This document shows, piece by piece, positions 37,413 to 46,020 of a stretch of DNA of 64,000 nucleotides (its first letter is position 1; each line of letters begins with the position of its first letter). Location of the stretch: assembly GCF_001652915.1 (NCBI RefSeq), contig NZ_BBQI01000128.1:124001-188000 (forward strand). The letters run 5' to 3'. This stretch comes from Cupriavidus sp. D384 (GTDB taxonomy: Bacteria; Pseudomonadota; Gammaproteobacteria; Burkholderiales; Burkholderiaceae). Below the pieces are notes generated by a model, which was not told the DNA's origin, searched no databases, and saw only the letters and a list, made by a program, of their open reading frames with translations. Made by a program: the position numbers and the translations under genes.

Positions 37413-37713
37413 AGAAACCTTCAAGGCAGTTCAGATTTGTGTGAAGTATATCTACACCACAGAGTCGGCCCACGTACGGAAGGCGTCGAATGTCCGCTGC
37501 GGGTCGGTCAGAGACCGATGGTCATGACAGCCGGCACTCGGTGGGCCGAGTCCGGCCAGAAGCCGCCACTCGACACGTTCGGCCACATTGCACACAAACC
37601 AAGCATGAGTACGTGCACCGTCCCCCAATCCTTGGCGCAGCGCCGGCAGACGTTATGATGGCGAGCAATTTCTACGGCCAGCTAAGACGAGAATAAGTCC
37701 AAAGGAGTAGCGA
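37413..37713. other. Intergenic, two parts of the dispersed repeat
   Basis: GGGTCGGTCAGAGACC at 37501 (shared with 35952) and GTCCGGCCAGAAGCCGCC at 37550 lie 30 bases apart, showing that the two half-elements can be parts of one longer unit. No gene seen. Confidence 0.5.
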
Positions 37714-37953
37714 ATGGGTTTCCGGCTGCAATTTGCATCAGATATTCAACGAGACGGACTCGGGCTCGAGTTACTAAACAAAAGTGGAGAGGTTGTTGCT
37801 GAAGTCTTCCGAAGGGATGCTAACAACTCGTTGGAGGTCTCCCTATTCGATGACAGCTTACCTTTCGTTGAGATCGAGCGTTTGCTAAAAACCGCGCGGA
37901 CCGACCTTGGCGCATTTGAGGATGGAACTGCATTACCTTCTCCACTGGCTTAG
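37714..37953 (+). CDS. Small hypothetical protein (79 aa)
   Basis: This 79-residue protein starts at ATG 37714 with AAGGAG at the right distance. It is soluble and beta-rich at the N-terminus (LELLNKSGEVVAEVFRRDAN) with a helix at the C-terminus (FVEIERLLKTARTDL). The stop overlaps the broken end of the IS30-type remnant, so the last few residues may come from the insertion element. Family not recognised. Confidence 0.6.
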   Translation: MGFRLQFASDIQRDGLGLELLNKSGEVVAEVFRRDANNSLEVSLFDDSLPFVEIERLLKTARTDLGAFEDGTALPSPLA

Positions 37954-38189
37954 CCCAGCGTGGTGACTGCGTGCGAAATCTCTTCTCGCTCGGCAAGCGT
38001 CAAAGCGAGCCTGGAGCGACGTCGTGGCGTTGGCTGTATCCCGCCAGTCCTCCCGAGAATTCCTTGTACTGCGGAGTGGTAGCGATCAAACAGTCTGGCA
38101 ATCTGCGCAAGCGTGTCACCTTTACGCCACCGCTCCCACATTAGTGCCTTCTGAGTCTCGGTGTAGTAAATCCTGCGCCTTTGTTTCAT
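37950..38189 (-). pseudogene. IS30-family transposase, N-terminal fragment
   Basis: From ATG 38189 (GGAGG upstream) the product MKQRRRIYYTETQKALMWER, with WRKGDTLAQIARLFDRYHS and ILGRTGG, is the helix-turn-helix N-terminus of an IS30-family transposase. Only about 75 of the usual 330 or so residues remain before the frame runs into flanking sequence. The DDE catalytic domain is missing. Confidence 0.75.
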
Positions 38190-38247
38190 TTGCAACACCT
38201 CCACTGCCTACGCAGCGTCTAGTGTTGCATCGACCCATTGAATCCAC
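37955..38247 (-). mobile_element. IS30-type element remnant
   Basis: One end of the element is kept: TGTTGCATCGACCCATTGAA at 38223-38242 reads like an IS30-family terminal repeat, followed inward by the transposase start. The other end is missing, with the break near 37955. No matching repeat was seen on the other side. Confidence 0.55.
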
Positions 38248-38436
38248 GATTGCTTAGCGACCGTCACGGCCGTAGATGTAAGCCCCGCCAGATTGTTCGC
38301 CATGGACGGCATGCGGTGGATTCATCTTATGCAACTCTCCTGCATTTAGGTCAGCGGAAGCCCGTCTCTCACCGTGCCGGTTTTCGAAGGATCGCGCGAC
38401 TCTGGAAATGGCTGACCGTACGACAGTGAGCAAAGC

Positions 38437-38601
38437 CTGGACAGCATCATCTTTAATTGCTGTTTAGCCCGGCTGTCCTCCGGCACGCCCGTCAACCAGG
38501 TGGCGCTCGATCTCGGATATGACAGCCCCAGCGCATTCTCGACGATGTCCCGCAAGGCGCTGGGCGCGCCGCCATCGTCGTTTCTCCACGCAGCGCGCTA
38601 A
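38437..38601 (+). pseudogene. AraC-family regulator, C-terminal helix-turn-helix fragment
   Basis: The frame reads ARLSSGTPVNQVALDLGYDS then PSAFSTMSRKALGAPPSSFL and a stop at 38599. This is the second helix-turn-helix of an AraC/XylS protein. No N-terminal part is present upstream, where the IS remnant lies, so the gene was cut down to its last 50 or so codons. Confidence 0.65.
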
Positions 38602-38634
38602 CGCCGCACCAACGAACGGTGCGGCGGGCGTTTT
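38602..38634 (+). terminator. Rho-independent terminator after the AraC fragment
   Basis: CGCCGCACC (38602-38610) and GGTGCGGCG (38618-38626) form 9-base arms, followed by GGCGTTTT. It would also act as a barrier towards the convergent ycaC gene. Confidence 0.65.
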
Positions 38635-38655
38635 GTGCGGGATGTTGCGGCCGGT

Positions 38656-39279
38656 TTACTTCGCCGACATGACCTTGAAGCTGGTCATCAGGTTGCGGTA
38701 GTCGGGGATATGGTTGGCGAATAGCGTGCCGAGCCCTTCGATGTCGTTGCGCCAGTCGCGGTGCAGCTCGCAGGCCACGCCGAACCACGTCATCATCTGG
38801 GCGCCCGCATGGGCCATGCGATGCCACGCCGCGTCGCGCGTGATCGGATCGAACGTGCCCGATGCATCGCCTACGACGAACACGTCGAAGCCTTCGGCCA
38901 GGGCCGACAGCGCCGGAAAGGCAACGCAGACCTCGGTGACCACGCCGGCGATGATCAATTGCTTCTTTCCGGTGGCCTTGACCGCCTTCACGAAGTCTTC
39001 GTTGTCCCAGGCGTTGATCTGACCGGGACGCGGAATATATGGCGCTTCCGGAAACTGGGCCTTCAGCTCGGGCACAAGCGGGCCGTTGGGGCCCGTCTCG
39101 AAGCTGGTGGTCAGGATGGTCGGCAGCTTGAAGTACTTGGCCAGGTCGGCCAGCGCCAGGACATTGTTCTTGAACTTGTCCGGGTCGATATCGCGCACCA
39201 GCGAAAGCAGACCCGCCTGGTGGTCCACCAGCAGTACGGCTGCGTCATTCTTGTCCAGGCGCTTGTAGGACGTTGTCAT
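38656..39279 (-). CDS. ycaC: Isochorismatase-family hydrolase YcaC
   Basis: This 207-residue cysteine hydrolase fold protein closely matches YcaC. LDKNDAAVLLVDHQAGLLSL carries D19, PTILTTSFETGPNGPLVPEL and RPGQINAWDNEDF follow, and the nucleophile C118 is in AGVVTEVCVAFPALSA. The C-terminal ACELHRDWRNDIEGL and IPDYRNLMTS are also typical. YcaC forms a cytoplasmic oligomer of unknown substrate. A LysR regulator gene lies divergent 173 bases away and probably controls it. Confidence 0.9.
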   Translation of the reverse strand: MTTSYKRLDKNDAAVLLVDHQAGLLSLVRDIDPDKFKNNVLALADLAKYFKLPTILTTSFETGPNGPLVPELKAQFPEAPYIPRPGQINAWDNEDFVKAVKATGKKQLIIAGVVTEVCVAFPALSALAEGFDVFVVGDASGTFDPITRDAAWHRMAHAGAQMMTWFGVACELHRDWRNDIEGLGTLFANHIPDYRNLMTSFKVMSAK

Positions 39280-39452
39280 GGCTATCTCCTTGCACGGATG
39301 GGGTCACGCGTCTCGCAGACGCGTTGTTGGAAGCGTCGGCCGCTCCGGCGTCATCGCGATGACGGCACCGGAACGTGGAGCCATCATAGGTTCGCGGAAA
39401 CCGGCGCAGTAGTGCCGTAAGATGCCGTCTGTGTTCTATGGGAGGAACAGTC

Positions 39453-40346
39453 ATGGACGACCTCAACGACTTCTACTACTTCGTCAAGGTGGTCGACCAT
39501 GGCGGATTCACCCAGGCGGGTCTGGCGCTGGGGGCGCCCAAGTCAAAGCTCAGCCGGCGCATCGCTGCGCTGGAGGCCCGGTATGGCGTCAGGCTGCTGC
39601 AGCGATCGACGCGACACTTCTCGGTCACCGAGACCGGGCGCGAATTCTACGAACGCTGTATCGGCGTGCTGGTAGAGGCCGAAGCGGCGCGCGAGGTCAT
39701 GGAGCGCGAGCGTTCCGAGCCGCAGGGCATCGTGCGCATGACCTGCCCGACGACGTTGCTCGAATACCGCGTGGCCGGACTGGTCGCGCAGTTCATGCTG
39801 GCCTATCCGAAGGTACAGGTGCATCTGGAGGCCACCAACCGCCGCGTGGACGTGATAGGCGAACGCCTGGACCTGGCGCTGCGCGTGCGCTTTCCGCCGT
39901 TGGAAAACAGCGACCTGGTGATGCGCGTGCTGTCGGAGAGCCACCAGCGTCTGGTGGCGTGCCCCGCACTGATGGAAGGCCGCGCACCGCTACGCAATCC
40001 CGCTGAGCTGGCAGGCATGCCCAGCCTCGACTGGGGCCCGCCGCGCAGCCACGTCTGGCAACTGATCGGCCCGGAAGGACAATCGGCCGAAGTCCGGCAC
40101 CAGCCCCGTTACGTCACCGACGACATGAGCGCGCTGCGCAAGGCGGCGCAGACCGGCGTCGGCATCGTACAGTTGCCTTGCATGGTGGTGGAGGGTGACT
40201 TGCGCAACGGCACGCTGATCGACGTGCTGCCCGGCTGGGCGCCAAGAGGCGGCATCATCCACGCGGTATTTCCGTCGCGCCGGGGGTTGATGCCGAACGT
40301 GCGCCTGCTGATCGACTACTTCGCCACCCACATCTACAAGGAATAG
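39453..40346 (+). CDS. LysR-family regulator divergent from ycaC
   Basis: The 297-residue protein starts at ATG 39453; GGAGG lies at the right distance for this start rather than for ATG 39438. The helix-turn-helix is DLNDFYYFVKVVDHGGFTQA, GLALGAPKSKLSRRIAALE. The effector domain starts near residue 90 (IVRMTCPTTLLEYRVAGLVA) and is of the CrgA/aromatic-subgroup type. Probable target: ycaC. Confidence 0.88.
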   Translation: MDDLNDFYYFVKVVDHGGFTQAGLALGAPKSKLSRRIAALEARYGVRLLQRSTRHFSVTETGREFYERCIGVLVEAEAAREVMERERSEPQGIVRMTCPTTLLEYRVAGLVAQFMLAYPKVQVHLEATNRRVDVIGERLDLALRVRFPPLENSDLVMRVLSESHQRLVACPALMEGRAPLRNPAELAGMPSLDWGPPRSHVWQLIGPEGQSAEVRHQPRYVTDDMSALRKAAQTGVGIVQLPCMVVEGDLRNGTLIDVLPGWAPRGGIIHAVFPSRRGLMPNVRLLIDYFATHIYKE

Positions 40347-40903
40347 TGGCTCACCGCCAGGGCCAGCGTGAAATGGGTGGACACGCCCGGCGCGATGCCC
40401 CCCCCGGGGCGAACAAGCCGCCGAAACGTGCCGGGGCGCCTCGCCACAAGCGAACGATGCCCGCTACTCAGGAAGAAGCCATGTCCGCGGGCACTGAGCC
40501 GGCCCACCAAGGCAAGGTTGAATCCACGGCCGCGACAGACAAATTGCGAGGGCAACTATTTCGGCCAGGACCTGCGAGACGCGACCATTGGATGCGAGGC
40601 GCCTCGCCATTCGCGCAAATGCACTCCTGGGATGCCCTAGGTGTAACGGGACCGACGGGGGAGGTATTCCGTCGACCATTTTTCCTTTCGCGGCACGAAA
40701 GCTAACCCATTCGCACGCCCCACGACGCCGAGACCCGGACCTGTCCGTCTCCACCTGCCGCCTCGGCGGTTATGACCTCCACGGAAGCTCCCCCGATAGC
40801 CGATTCTAGCGACGCCGCAACGCACCGCTACCCGACTGGAAAGGGGGTTTCGGCGTACGTCAGCGCACAGACATGCGGCACCGCCTTGGCCTGTGCAGCA
40901 CCG
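40347..40903. other. Intergenic, no supported gene
   Basis: Short frames on both strands lack family character. A run of eight C (40398-40405) is present. Nothing else recognised. Confidence 0.45.
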
Positions 40904-41140
40904 CTAAGCGGCGTTCCGCGCCGTCGACCTAGAGGCCAATCTTGCCGTGCTTTGGCGAGTGGTCGTGCGGACGTCCGGCACGGTATTGCCGCGCACCACA
41001 TATTCATTGATGTCGACACGGCGCTCCGGCTGCGCATCGGCGTTGCCCTGCGCCTGCACGGGGACGGCCGGCTCCGGCGTGGCCCCGTCGGCCTGTGCCA
41101 GCGCCATCCCGGGTACTCCCGGTGCTCCCAGTCCAATCAC
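40904..41140 (-). pseudogene. N-terminal fragment of a ShlB/FhaC-type two-partner secretion transporter
   Basis: The minus-strand reading VPGMALAQADGATPEPAVPV, then ERRVDINEYVVRGNTV, resembles a signal-peptide end and the first strand of the POTRA domain of ShlB/FhaC-type outer-membrane transporters (normally about 550 residues). The frame loses character after NTVPDVRT and stops. The start codon region is also degraded. Pattern recognition only. Confidence 0.42.
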
Positions 41141-41346
41141 CCCCGGGCACCCGACCCGCCAACGCGACGATGGTTAGTTGAAAAATATTGAACAACACGT
41201 GCGCGAGTTGCGCGGTTGTGTCCGAGCACCAATGCTTATAGTTCAGCACACACGGCGCCGAACCGAGAAGGATGACGGTGGCGGAATATCAAACAAACTG
41301 AACTATATTGCGCCGGACGTCTTGGCGCCTTTTGGAGAAAGAACAC

Positions 41347-42060
41347 ATGCCGGCGATCAGCGATTCCCAACGTCCCGACACTTCCGCCGCGAGCATCTGG
41401 GCGCAATGTCGCGCCGCGGTGCTGTTGACGATAGTCGGCGGTGCGATCGACACCATCGGTTTTATCGCGCTGCTCGGCTTCTTTACCGCCCACGTCACCG
41501 GCAACCTGGTGCTCGCCGGCGCAGCCTTTGTGAAGGGCGGCGCAGGGCTGTGGATCAAGCTCGGCGCGATTCCGCTGTTTATCGCCACCGTGATGGTTGC
41601 CAAGATCTGGATCGATCGCTGCAGCCAGACGCACAAGACGCTGGGCTGGCTGTTCGTGGCCGAGGCGATATTCCTGCTGGGATTTATGGGCGTGGGGCTG
41701 TATTTCTATCCGTTCAGCGACCCGAACGCCGTCGAGCTCGCGTTGGCCGGTGGTCTGGGCCTGATGGCGCTGGCGATCCGCAATACCTCGAGCAAGACGC
41801 TGACCAAGAGCATCAGCCCCAGCACAATGATGACCGGCAACACGACGCAATTCGGCATCGATCTGTCGAGCTACCTTCGCGCACCGACCCGCGAACATCG
41901 GGTGGCTGTCCTGAAAAGCGGCAGCATCGTGCTCGGCTTCGTGCTGGGTGCTTTCCTCGGTGCCGTGCTCTATATGCAGATCGGTTTCTGGAGCGTGCTG
42001 CCGTTTGTCGTGATCATCGCGTATCTGGCCAGCCTGTCCTTCCGCAATCAGTTCGTGTGA
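41347..42060 (+). CDS. YoaK-family (DUF1275) membrane protein
   Basis: The 237-residue protein starts at ATG 41347 with GGAG upstream. It has six hydrophobic segments and the YoaK/DUF1275 signature: GGAIDTIGFIALLGFFTAHV followed by TGNLVLAG near residue 35, and TMMTGNTTQFGIDL in the second half. Function unknown. The TMEM175-like gene follows 8 bases downstream, so the two are probably co-transcribed. Confidence 0.85.
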   Translation: MPAISDSQRPDTSAASIWAQCRAAVLLTIVGGAIDTIGFIALLGFFTAHVTGNLVLAGAAFVKGGAGLWIKLGAIPLFIATVMVAKIWIDRCSQTHKTLGWLFVAEAIFLLGFMGVGLYFYPFSDPNAVELALAGGLGLMALAIRNTSSKTLTKSISPSTMMTGNTTQFGIDLSSYLRAPTREHRVAVLKSGSIVLGFVLGAFLGAVLYMQIGFWSVLPFVVIIAYLASLSFRNQFV

Positions 42061-42068
42061 GCGCGTTC

Positions 42069-42653
42069 ATGACTATCAACAAAAGCCGGCTCGAATCGTT
42101 CAGTGATGGTGTGATTGGCGTGAGCCTGACGCTGATGCTCTATCAGATCCAGTTTCCAACGGAATTCAACTGGAATGGGCTGCGTTCGGAAGCCCCTCAT
42201 TTCTTTGGCTACGTGCTGAGCTTCATTTACGTCGGCATTTACTGGAACAACCATCACCACCTGTTCCAGCTGGTGCGCGGCATCAACGGCAAGGTGATGT
42301 GGGCGAATCTGCATCTGTTGTTCTGGCTGACGATGATCCCGATCACCACCACCTGGACGGGCAAATCGGATTTCTCGGCGATTCCGACGGCACTCTACGC
42401 CTTCGTACTGTTCATGTGCGCGATCGCCTATTGGATTCTGGAGCGCGTCATCATCGCAACGGAGGGAAAGGATTCTTCCCTCGCGGGCACCATCGGCAAA
42501 GATCTGAAGGGCAAGCTGTCGCTGGTCGTGTATGCGTTGACAGTTGGCGTGAGTTTTTTCAGCACCACCGCCGCAACACTCATGCTGATTGCAATGGCGG
42601 CATTCTGGTTCTTCCCCGATTCGCGGATCGAGAAATATCTCCTGCTGCATTGA
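42069..42653 (+). CDS. TMEM175-like (DUF1211) membrane protein
   Basis: The 194-residue protein begins INKSRLESFSDGVIGVSLTLM, carrying the RxxxFSD motif of first helices in the TMEM175 potassium-channel family. An IYWNNHHHLF segment in the third helix also fits. There are about five to six membrane helices. Bacterial members form tetrameric potassium-conducting channels, but transport here is untested. It sits 8 bases after the YoaK-like gene. Confidence 0.82.
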   Translation: MTINKSRLESFSDGVIGVSLTLMLYQIQFPTEFNWNGLRSEAPHFFGYVLSFIYVGIYWNNHHHLFQLVRGINGKVMWANLHLLFWLTMIPITTTWTGKSDFSAIPTALYAFVLFMCAIAYWILERVIIATEGKDSSLAGTIGKDLKGKLSLVVYALTVGVSFFSTTAATLMLIAMAAFWFFPDSRIEKYLLLH

Positions 42654-42763
42654 TCTGAACCCCGCAAGTCTTTGCCGGCGCTCACGACGATGCGGATCAC
42701 TCGGACCAGGCTCACCTGCGACAGCCCGCCACACCCGGCACCCCGCGCACGCTTCTGCTTTTT

Positions 42764-42799
42764 GTTTTAAACTTTCACAAACTTCTGAAAATTCAAAAC
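42764..42799. promoter_or_regulatory. 36-base imperfect palindrome at the gbsR start
   Basis: Fourteen of 18 symmetric base pairs match, with arms GTTTTAAACTTTCACAA and TTCTGAAAATTCAAAAC. It ends 5 bases before the ATG of the GbsR-type regulator and leaves no room for a normal ribosome site. A likely autoregulatory operator that would also control cioAB. Confidence 0.6.
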
Positions 42800-42804
42800 A
42801 GACA

Positions 42805-43455
42805 ATGCAGCTCTCGCCCCTGGTCCAGCGCTTTGTCCTCCACTTCGGTGAGATGGGCAGCCGCTGGGGGATCAACCGTACGGTTGGTCAGATCTATGCC
42901 CTGCTCTTCACCGCCGCGCGCCCCCTGAACGCCGACGAGATCGCCGAATCACTCGGGTTCTCGCGCTCCAATGTCAGTATCGGGCTCAAGGAACTGGAGT
43001 CCTGGAATCTGGTGAAGCTGTCGCACCAGCCCGGCGACCGCCGCGAGTATTTCTCCGCGCCTGACGATGTATGGGCGATCTTCCGCACGCTGGCCGAGGA
43101 ACGCCGCCGGCGCGAGATCGATCCCACACTGTCGATGCTGCGCGAAGTCCAGCTGGAAACGCCGCTGTCTGACGAAGACCGGCATGCGCAGGCCCGCATG
43201 AAAGAGATGTACGGGCTGATCCTGCTGGTTACCACGTGGTTTGGCGACATGCAGAAACTCGACGTCGCCACCCTCGAAAAACTGATGCGCCTGGGCTCGC
43301 GCGTCACCAAGCTGCTGGACGTCAAGGACCGCCTTACCTCTGCCATCGGCATGGGCGGCGCCGCGAAGGACAAGACCGGCAAGGCCGACCAGGCCCCGGC
43401 CAAGTCTGCCGGCAGCAAAACCCCCGCAAAGTCTGCCCGCCCCCGCAAGGAGTAA
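42805..43455 (+). CDS. GbsR/MarR-family regulator upstream of cioAB
   Basis: The 216-residue protein carries the N-terminal GbsR pattern LVQRFVLHFGEMGSRWGINR, GQIYALLF and a winged helix (PLNADEIAESLGFSRSNVSI, GLKELESWNLVK). A helical dimerisation part follows. The tail (about residues 190-216) is Lys/Ala/Pro-rich. The ribosome site for cioA lies inside its last codons, so the three genes form one operon. It is probably a repressor or sensor controlling the oxidase. Confidence 0.85.
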   Translation: MQLSPLVQRFVLHFGEMGSRWGINRTVGQIYALLFTAARPLNADEIAESLGFSRSNVSIGLKELESWNLVKLSHQPGDRREYFSAPDDVWAIFRTLAEERRRREIDPTLSMLREVQLETPLSDEDRHAQARMKEMYGLILLVTTWFGDMQKLDVATLEKLMRLGSRVTKLLDVKDRLTSAIGMGGAAKDKTGKADQAPAKSAGSKTPAKSARPRKE

Positions 43456-43458
43456 CCC

Positions 43459-44832
43459 GTGTTTTCAAGTGTCGATCCGGTGATACTGGCGCGCATCCAG
43501 TTCGCCGCGAATATCACGTTCCATATCCTGTTTCCCACCATCAGCATCTCGCTGGCGTGGGTGCTGCTGTTCTTCAAGCTGCGCTACAACAAGACCGGCG
43601 ACGAAAGCTGGATGGACGCCTACCGCGTCTGGGTGAAGATCTTCGCGCTGACGTTCGCGCTGGGCGTGGTCAGCGGCATCACCATGAGCTTCCAGTTCGG
43701 CACCAACTGGCCCGGCTACATGGAGACCGTGGGCAATATCGCCGGCCCGCTGCTGGCCTATGAAGTGCTGACGGCGTTCTTCCTCGAAGCCACCTTTCTG
43801 GGCATCATGCTGTTCGGCATGCGGCGCGTGGGCAATCGCATGCATACCATTGCCACCCTGCTCGTGGCCGGTGGCACCACGCTGTCGGCATTCTGGATCC
43901 TGGCGCTGAACTCGTGGATGCAAACCCCGGCCGGCTTCGAGATGATCGATGGCCGTGCGCATGTCACCAGCTGGTTCGAAGTCATCTTCAATCCGTCGTT
44001 CCCCTACCGGCTCGTGCACATGCTGCTGGCGTCGGGGCTGACCGTGGCCTTCCTGCTGGCGGGCATCTCGGCGTATCGCTGGCTGCGCCAGGACCGCGGT
44101 CGCGAGGTCATGCATTCGCTGCGCACCGGCGTGACGCTGGCGGCGTTGCTGATTCCGCTGCAGATCGTGGCGGGCGACCTGCACGGCCTGAACACGCTGC
44201 ATCACCAGCCGGCCAAGATCGCGGCCATGGAAGGCATCTGGAAGACCGAGAAAGGCGCGCCGGCCGTGCTGTTCGGCCTGCCCAACGCCGCCACGCAGTC
44301 GAACGATTTCGAGATCGCGATCCCGAAGCTTGCATCGATCTACCTGACCCACAAGGCCGATGGCGAGATCAAGGGCATCGACGCCTTTGCCGACCGCCAT
44401 CCGCCCGTGGCGCCGCTGTTCTTCGCCTTCCGCATCATGGTGGGTGTGGGCCTGCTGATGCTGGCCGTGTCTTGGCTGGGCACCTGGCAGATCCGCAGGC
44501 AGGGGGCGCCGTCGCCATGGCTGGCGCGTGTGCTGGTGGCGATGACCTTCTCCGGCTGGATCGCGCTGGTGGCGGGCTGGTATGTCACCGAGATCGGCCG
44601 CCAGCCCTATCTGGTCTACGGCGTGCTGACCACCGCGCAGGCCGCATCCAAGGTGCCGGCCGCGATGATCGGCAGCACGCTGGCGATGTACCTGTCGCTC
44701 TATCTGCTGCTGATCGTGGCCTATATCTCCGTGGTGTTCCACCTGGCCCGCAAGGCGGGCAAAACCGGCGCGGCCGGGCCGGCCGCCGGCACGCCGCAAC
44801 CCGTTATCGGCCAACCCAGGAGCGCGCAATGA
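43459..44832 (+). CDS. cioA: Cytochrome bd-type (CIO) quinol oxidase subunit I
   Basis: The 457-residue protein has a GTG start at 43459 behind AAGGAG. Heme-ligand histidines are in ANITFHILFP (H22) and YRLVHMLLASG. Conserved acidic residues are in YEVLTAFFLEATFLGIMLFG. GRQPYLVYG replaces the GRQPW motif, and the periplasmic Q-loop is short, as in the cyanide-insensitive CIO branch rather than E. coli-type CydA (about 520 residues). It oxidises quinol and reduces oxygen to water in the inner membrane. cioB overlaps its stop by 4 bases. Confidence 0.92.
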   Translation: MFSSVDPVILARIQFAANITFHILFPTISISLAWVLLFFKLRYNKTGDESWMDAYRVWVKIFALTFALGVVSGITMSFQFGTNWPGYMETVGNIAGPLLAYEVLTAFFLEATFLGIMLFGMRRVGNRMHTIATLLVAGGTTLSAFWILALNSWMQTPAGFEMIDGRAHVTSWFEVIFNPSFPYRLVHMLLASGLTVAFLLAGISAYRWLRQDRGREVMHSLRTGVTLAALLIPLQIVAGDLHGLNTLHHQPAKIAAMEGIWKTEKGAPAVLFGLPNAATQSNDFEIAIPKLASIYLTHKADGEIKGIDAFADRHPPVAPLFFAFRIMVGVGLLMLAVSWLGTWQIRRQGAPSPWLARVLVAMTFSGWIALVAGWYVTEIGRQPYLVYGVLTTAQAASKVPAAMIGSTLAMYLSLYLLLIVAYISVVFHLARKAGKTGAAGPAAGTPQPVIGQPRSAQ

Positions 44833-45866
44833 ACCCGGCCACGATTCACGACCTGACCCAGCCGGCCGGCTGGCTGCCGCTGGTGTTCCTGGCGCTGATG
44901 GGCCTGTCGATGCTGATCTACGTGATCCTCGACGGCTACGACCTGGGCGTGGGCGTACTGCTGCGCCACGCCGATGACGCCGACAAGGACACCATGATCG
45001 CGTCGATCGGCCCGTTCTGGGACGCCAACGAAACCTGGCTGGTGCTCGGTGTGGGGCTGCTGCTGACGGCGTTTCCGCTGGCGCACGGCGTCATCCTGAC
45101 CAACCTGTACCTGCCCGTGGCGTTGATGCTGGCGGGCCTGATCATCCGCGGCGTGGCGTTCGACTTCCGCGTCAAGGCGCGCGATCCGCACAAGCCGTGG
45201 TGGAACTTTGCGTTCTATGCGGGCTCGCTGCTCGCCAGCTTCTCGCAGGGGCTGATGCTGGGGCTATATATCACCGGCTTCCGCTACGACCTGCCCAACC
45301 TGCTGTTTGCCGTGGCCGTGGGGCTGTGCCTGGTGGCCGGCTACTGCCTGCTGGGCGCCACGTGGCTGATCATGAAGACCACGGGCAGCCTGCAACTGCG
45401 CGCCATCTACTGGGCCCGGCGCAGCCTGTGGCTTACGGCGGCCGGCGTGGCGGCGATCTCGGTGGTCACGCCGATGGTCAGCACGCGTATTTTCGACAAG
45501 TGGTTTGCGCTGCCGAACATCATCATGCTGGCACCGATCCCGTTGCTGACGATGGGCCTGTTCGTGGTCATCGAGCGGTTCCTGCGGCGCATGCGCAATC
45601 TGCACGCCAGCGGCAACGACCGCTGGTGCTGGCTGCCGTTCGCGGGCACGGCCGTGATCTTCCTGCTGGCATTCAACGGCCTCGCCTACAGCCTTTTCCC
45701 GTACCTGGTGGTGGATCGCATCGACATCTGGCAGGCGGCCAGCGCACCGGAATCGCTGATGGTGATCCTGCTGGGCGCCGCGGTGGTCCTGCCTACCATC
45801 CTGGGCTATACGGCCTATGCGTACCGCGTGTTCTGGGGCAAGGCCACCGACCTGCGCTACGACTGA
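44829..45866 (+). CDS. cioB: Cytochrome bd-type (CIO) quinol oxidase subunit II
   Basis: The 345-residue inner-membrane protein has eight to nine helices. LIYVILDGYDLGVGVLL near the N-terminus and GPFWDANETWLVLGVGLLLT are hallmarks of CydB/CioB. RGVAFDFRVK is also typical. Its ATG overlaps the cioA stop (ATGA). No small CydX-like gene is evident just downstream. Confidence 0.92.
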   Translation: MNPATIHDLTQPAGWLPLVFLALMGLSMLIYVILDGYDLGVGVLLRHADDADKDTMIASIGPFWDANETWLVLGVGLLLTAFPLAHGVILTNLYLPVALMLAGLIIRGVAFDFRVKARDPHKPWWNFAFYAGSLLASFSQGLMLGLYITGFRYDLPNLLFAVAVGLCLVAGYCLLGATWLIMKTTGSLQLRAIYWARRSLWLTAAGVAAISVVTPMVSTRIFDKWFALPNIIMLAPIPLLTMGLFVVIERFLRRMRNLHASGNDRWCWLPFAGTAVIFLLAFNGLAYSLFPYLVVDRIDIWQAASAPESLMVILLGAAVVLPTILGYTAYAYRVFWGKATDLRYD

Positions 45867-46020
45867 CGGGGCATCCGCCGCGATCAGTCGCAACGGCAAG
45901 CCGCCCCGGCGGGTGTATGCTGGCGACAGCCAGACAACACCCGCTTTTTCGTTTCGTACCTTGTCCGCCTCGCCCGACCCCACCCACCGTGCGCCTGCGG
46001 GCGCCACCACCGGCCCGCTG

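Noticed and set aside
40346..40705. 119-codon plus-strand frame after the LysR gene
   Set aside because: Begins inside the LysR stop region, low-complexity composition and no ribosome site.
43465..44829. 454-codon minus-strand frame
   Set aside because: Antisense to cioA; composition typical of a shadow frame.
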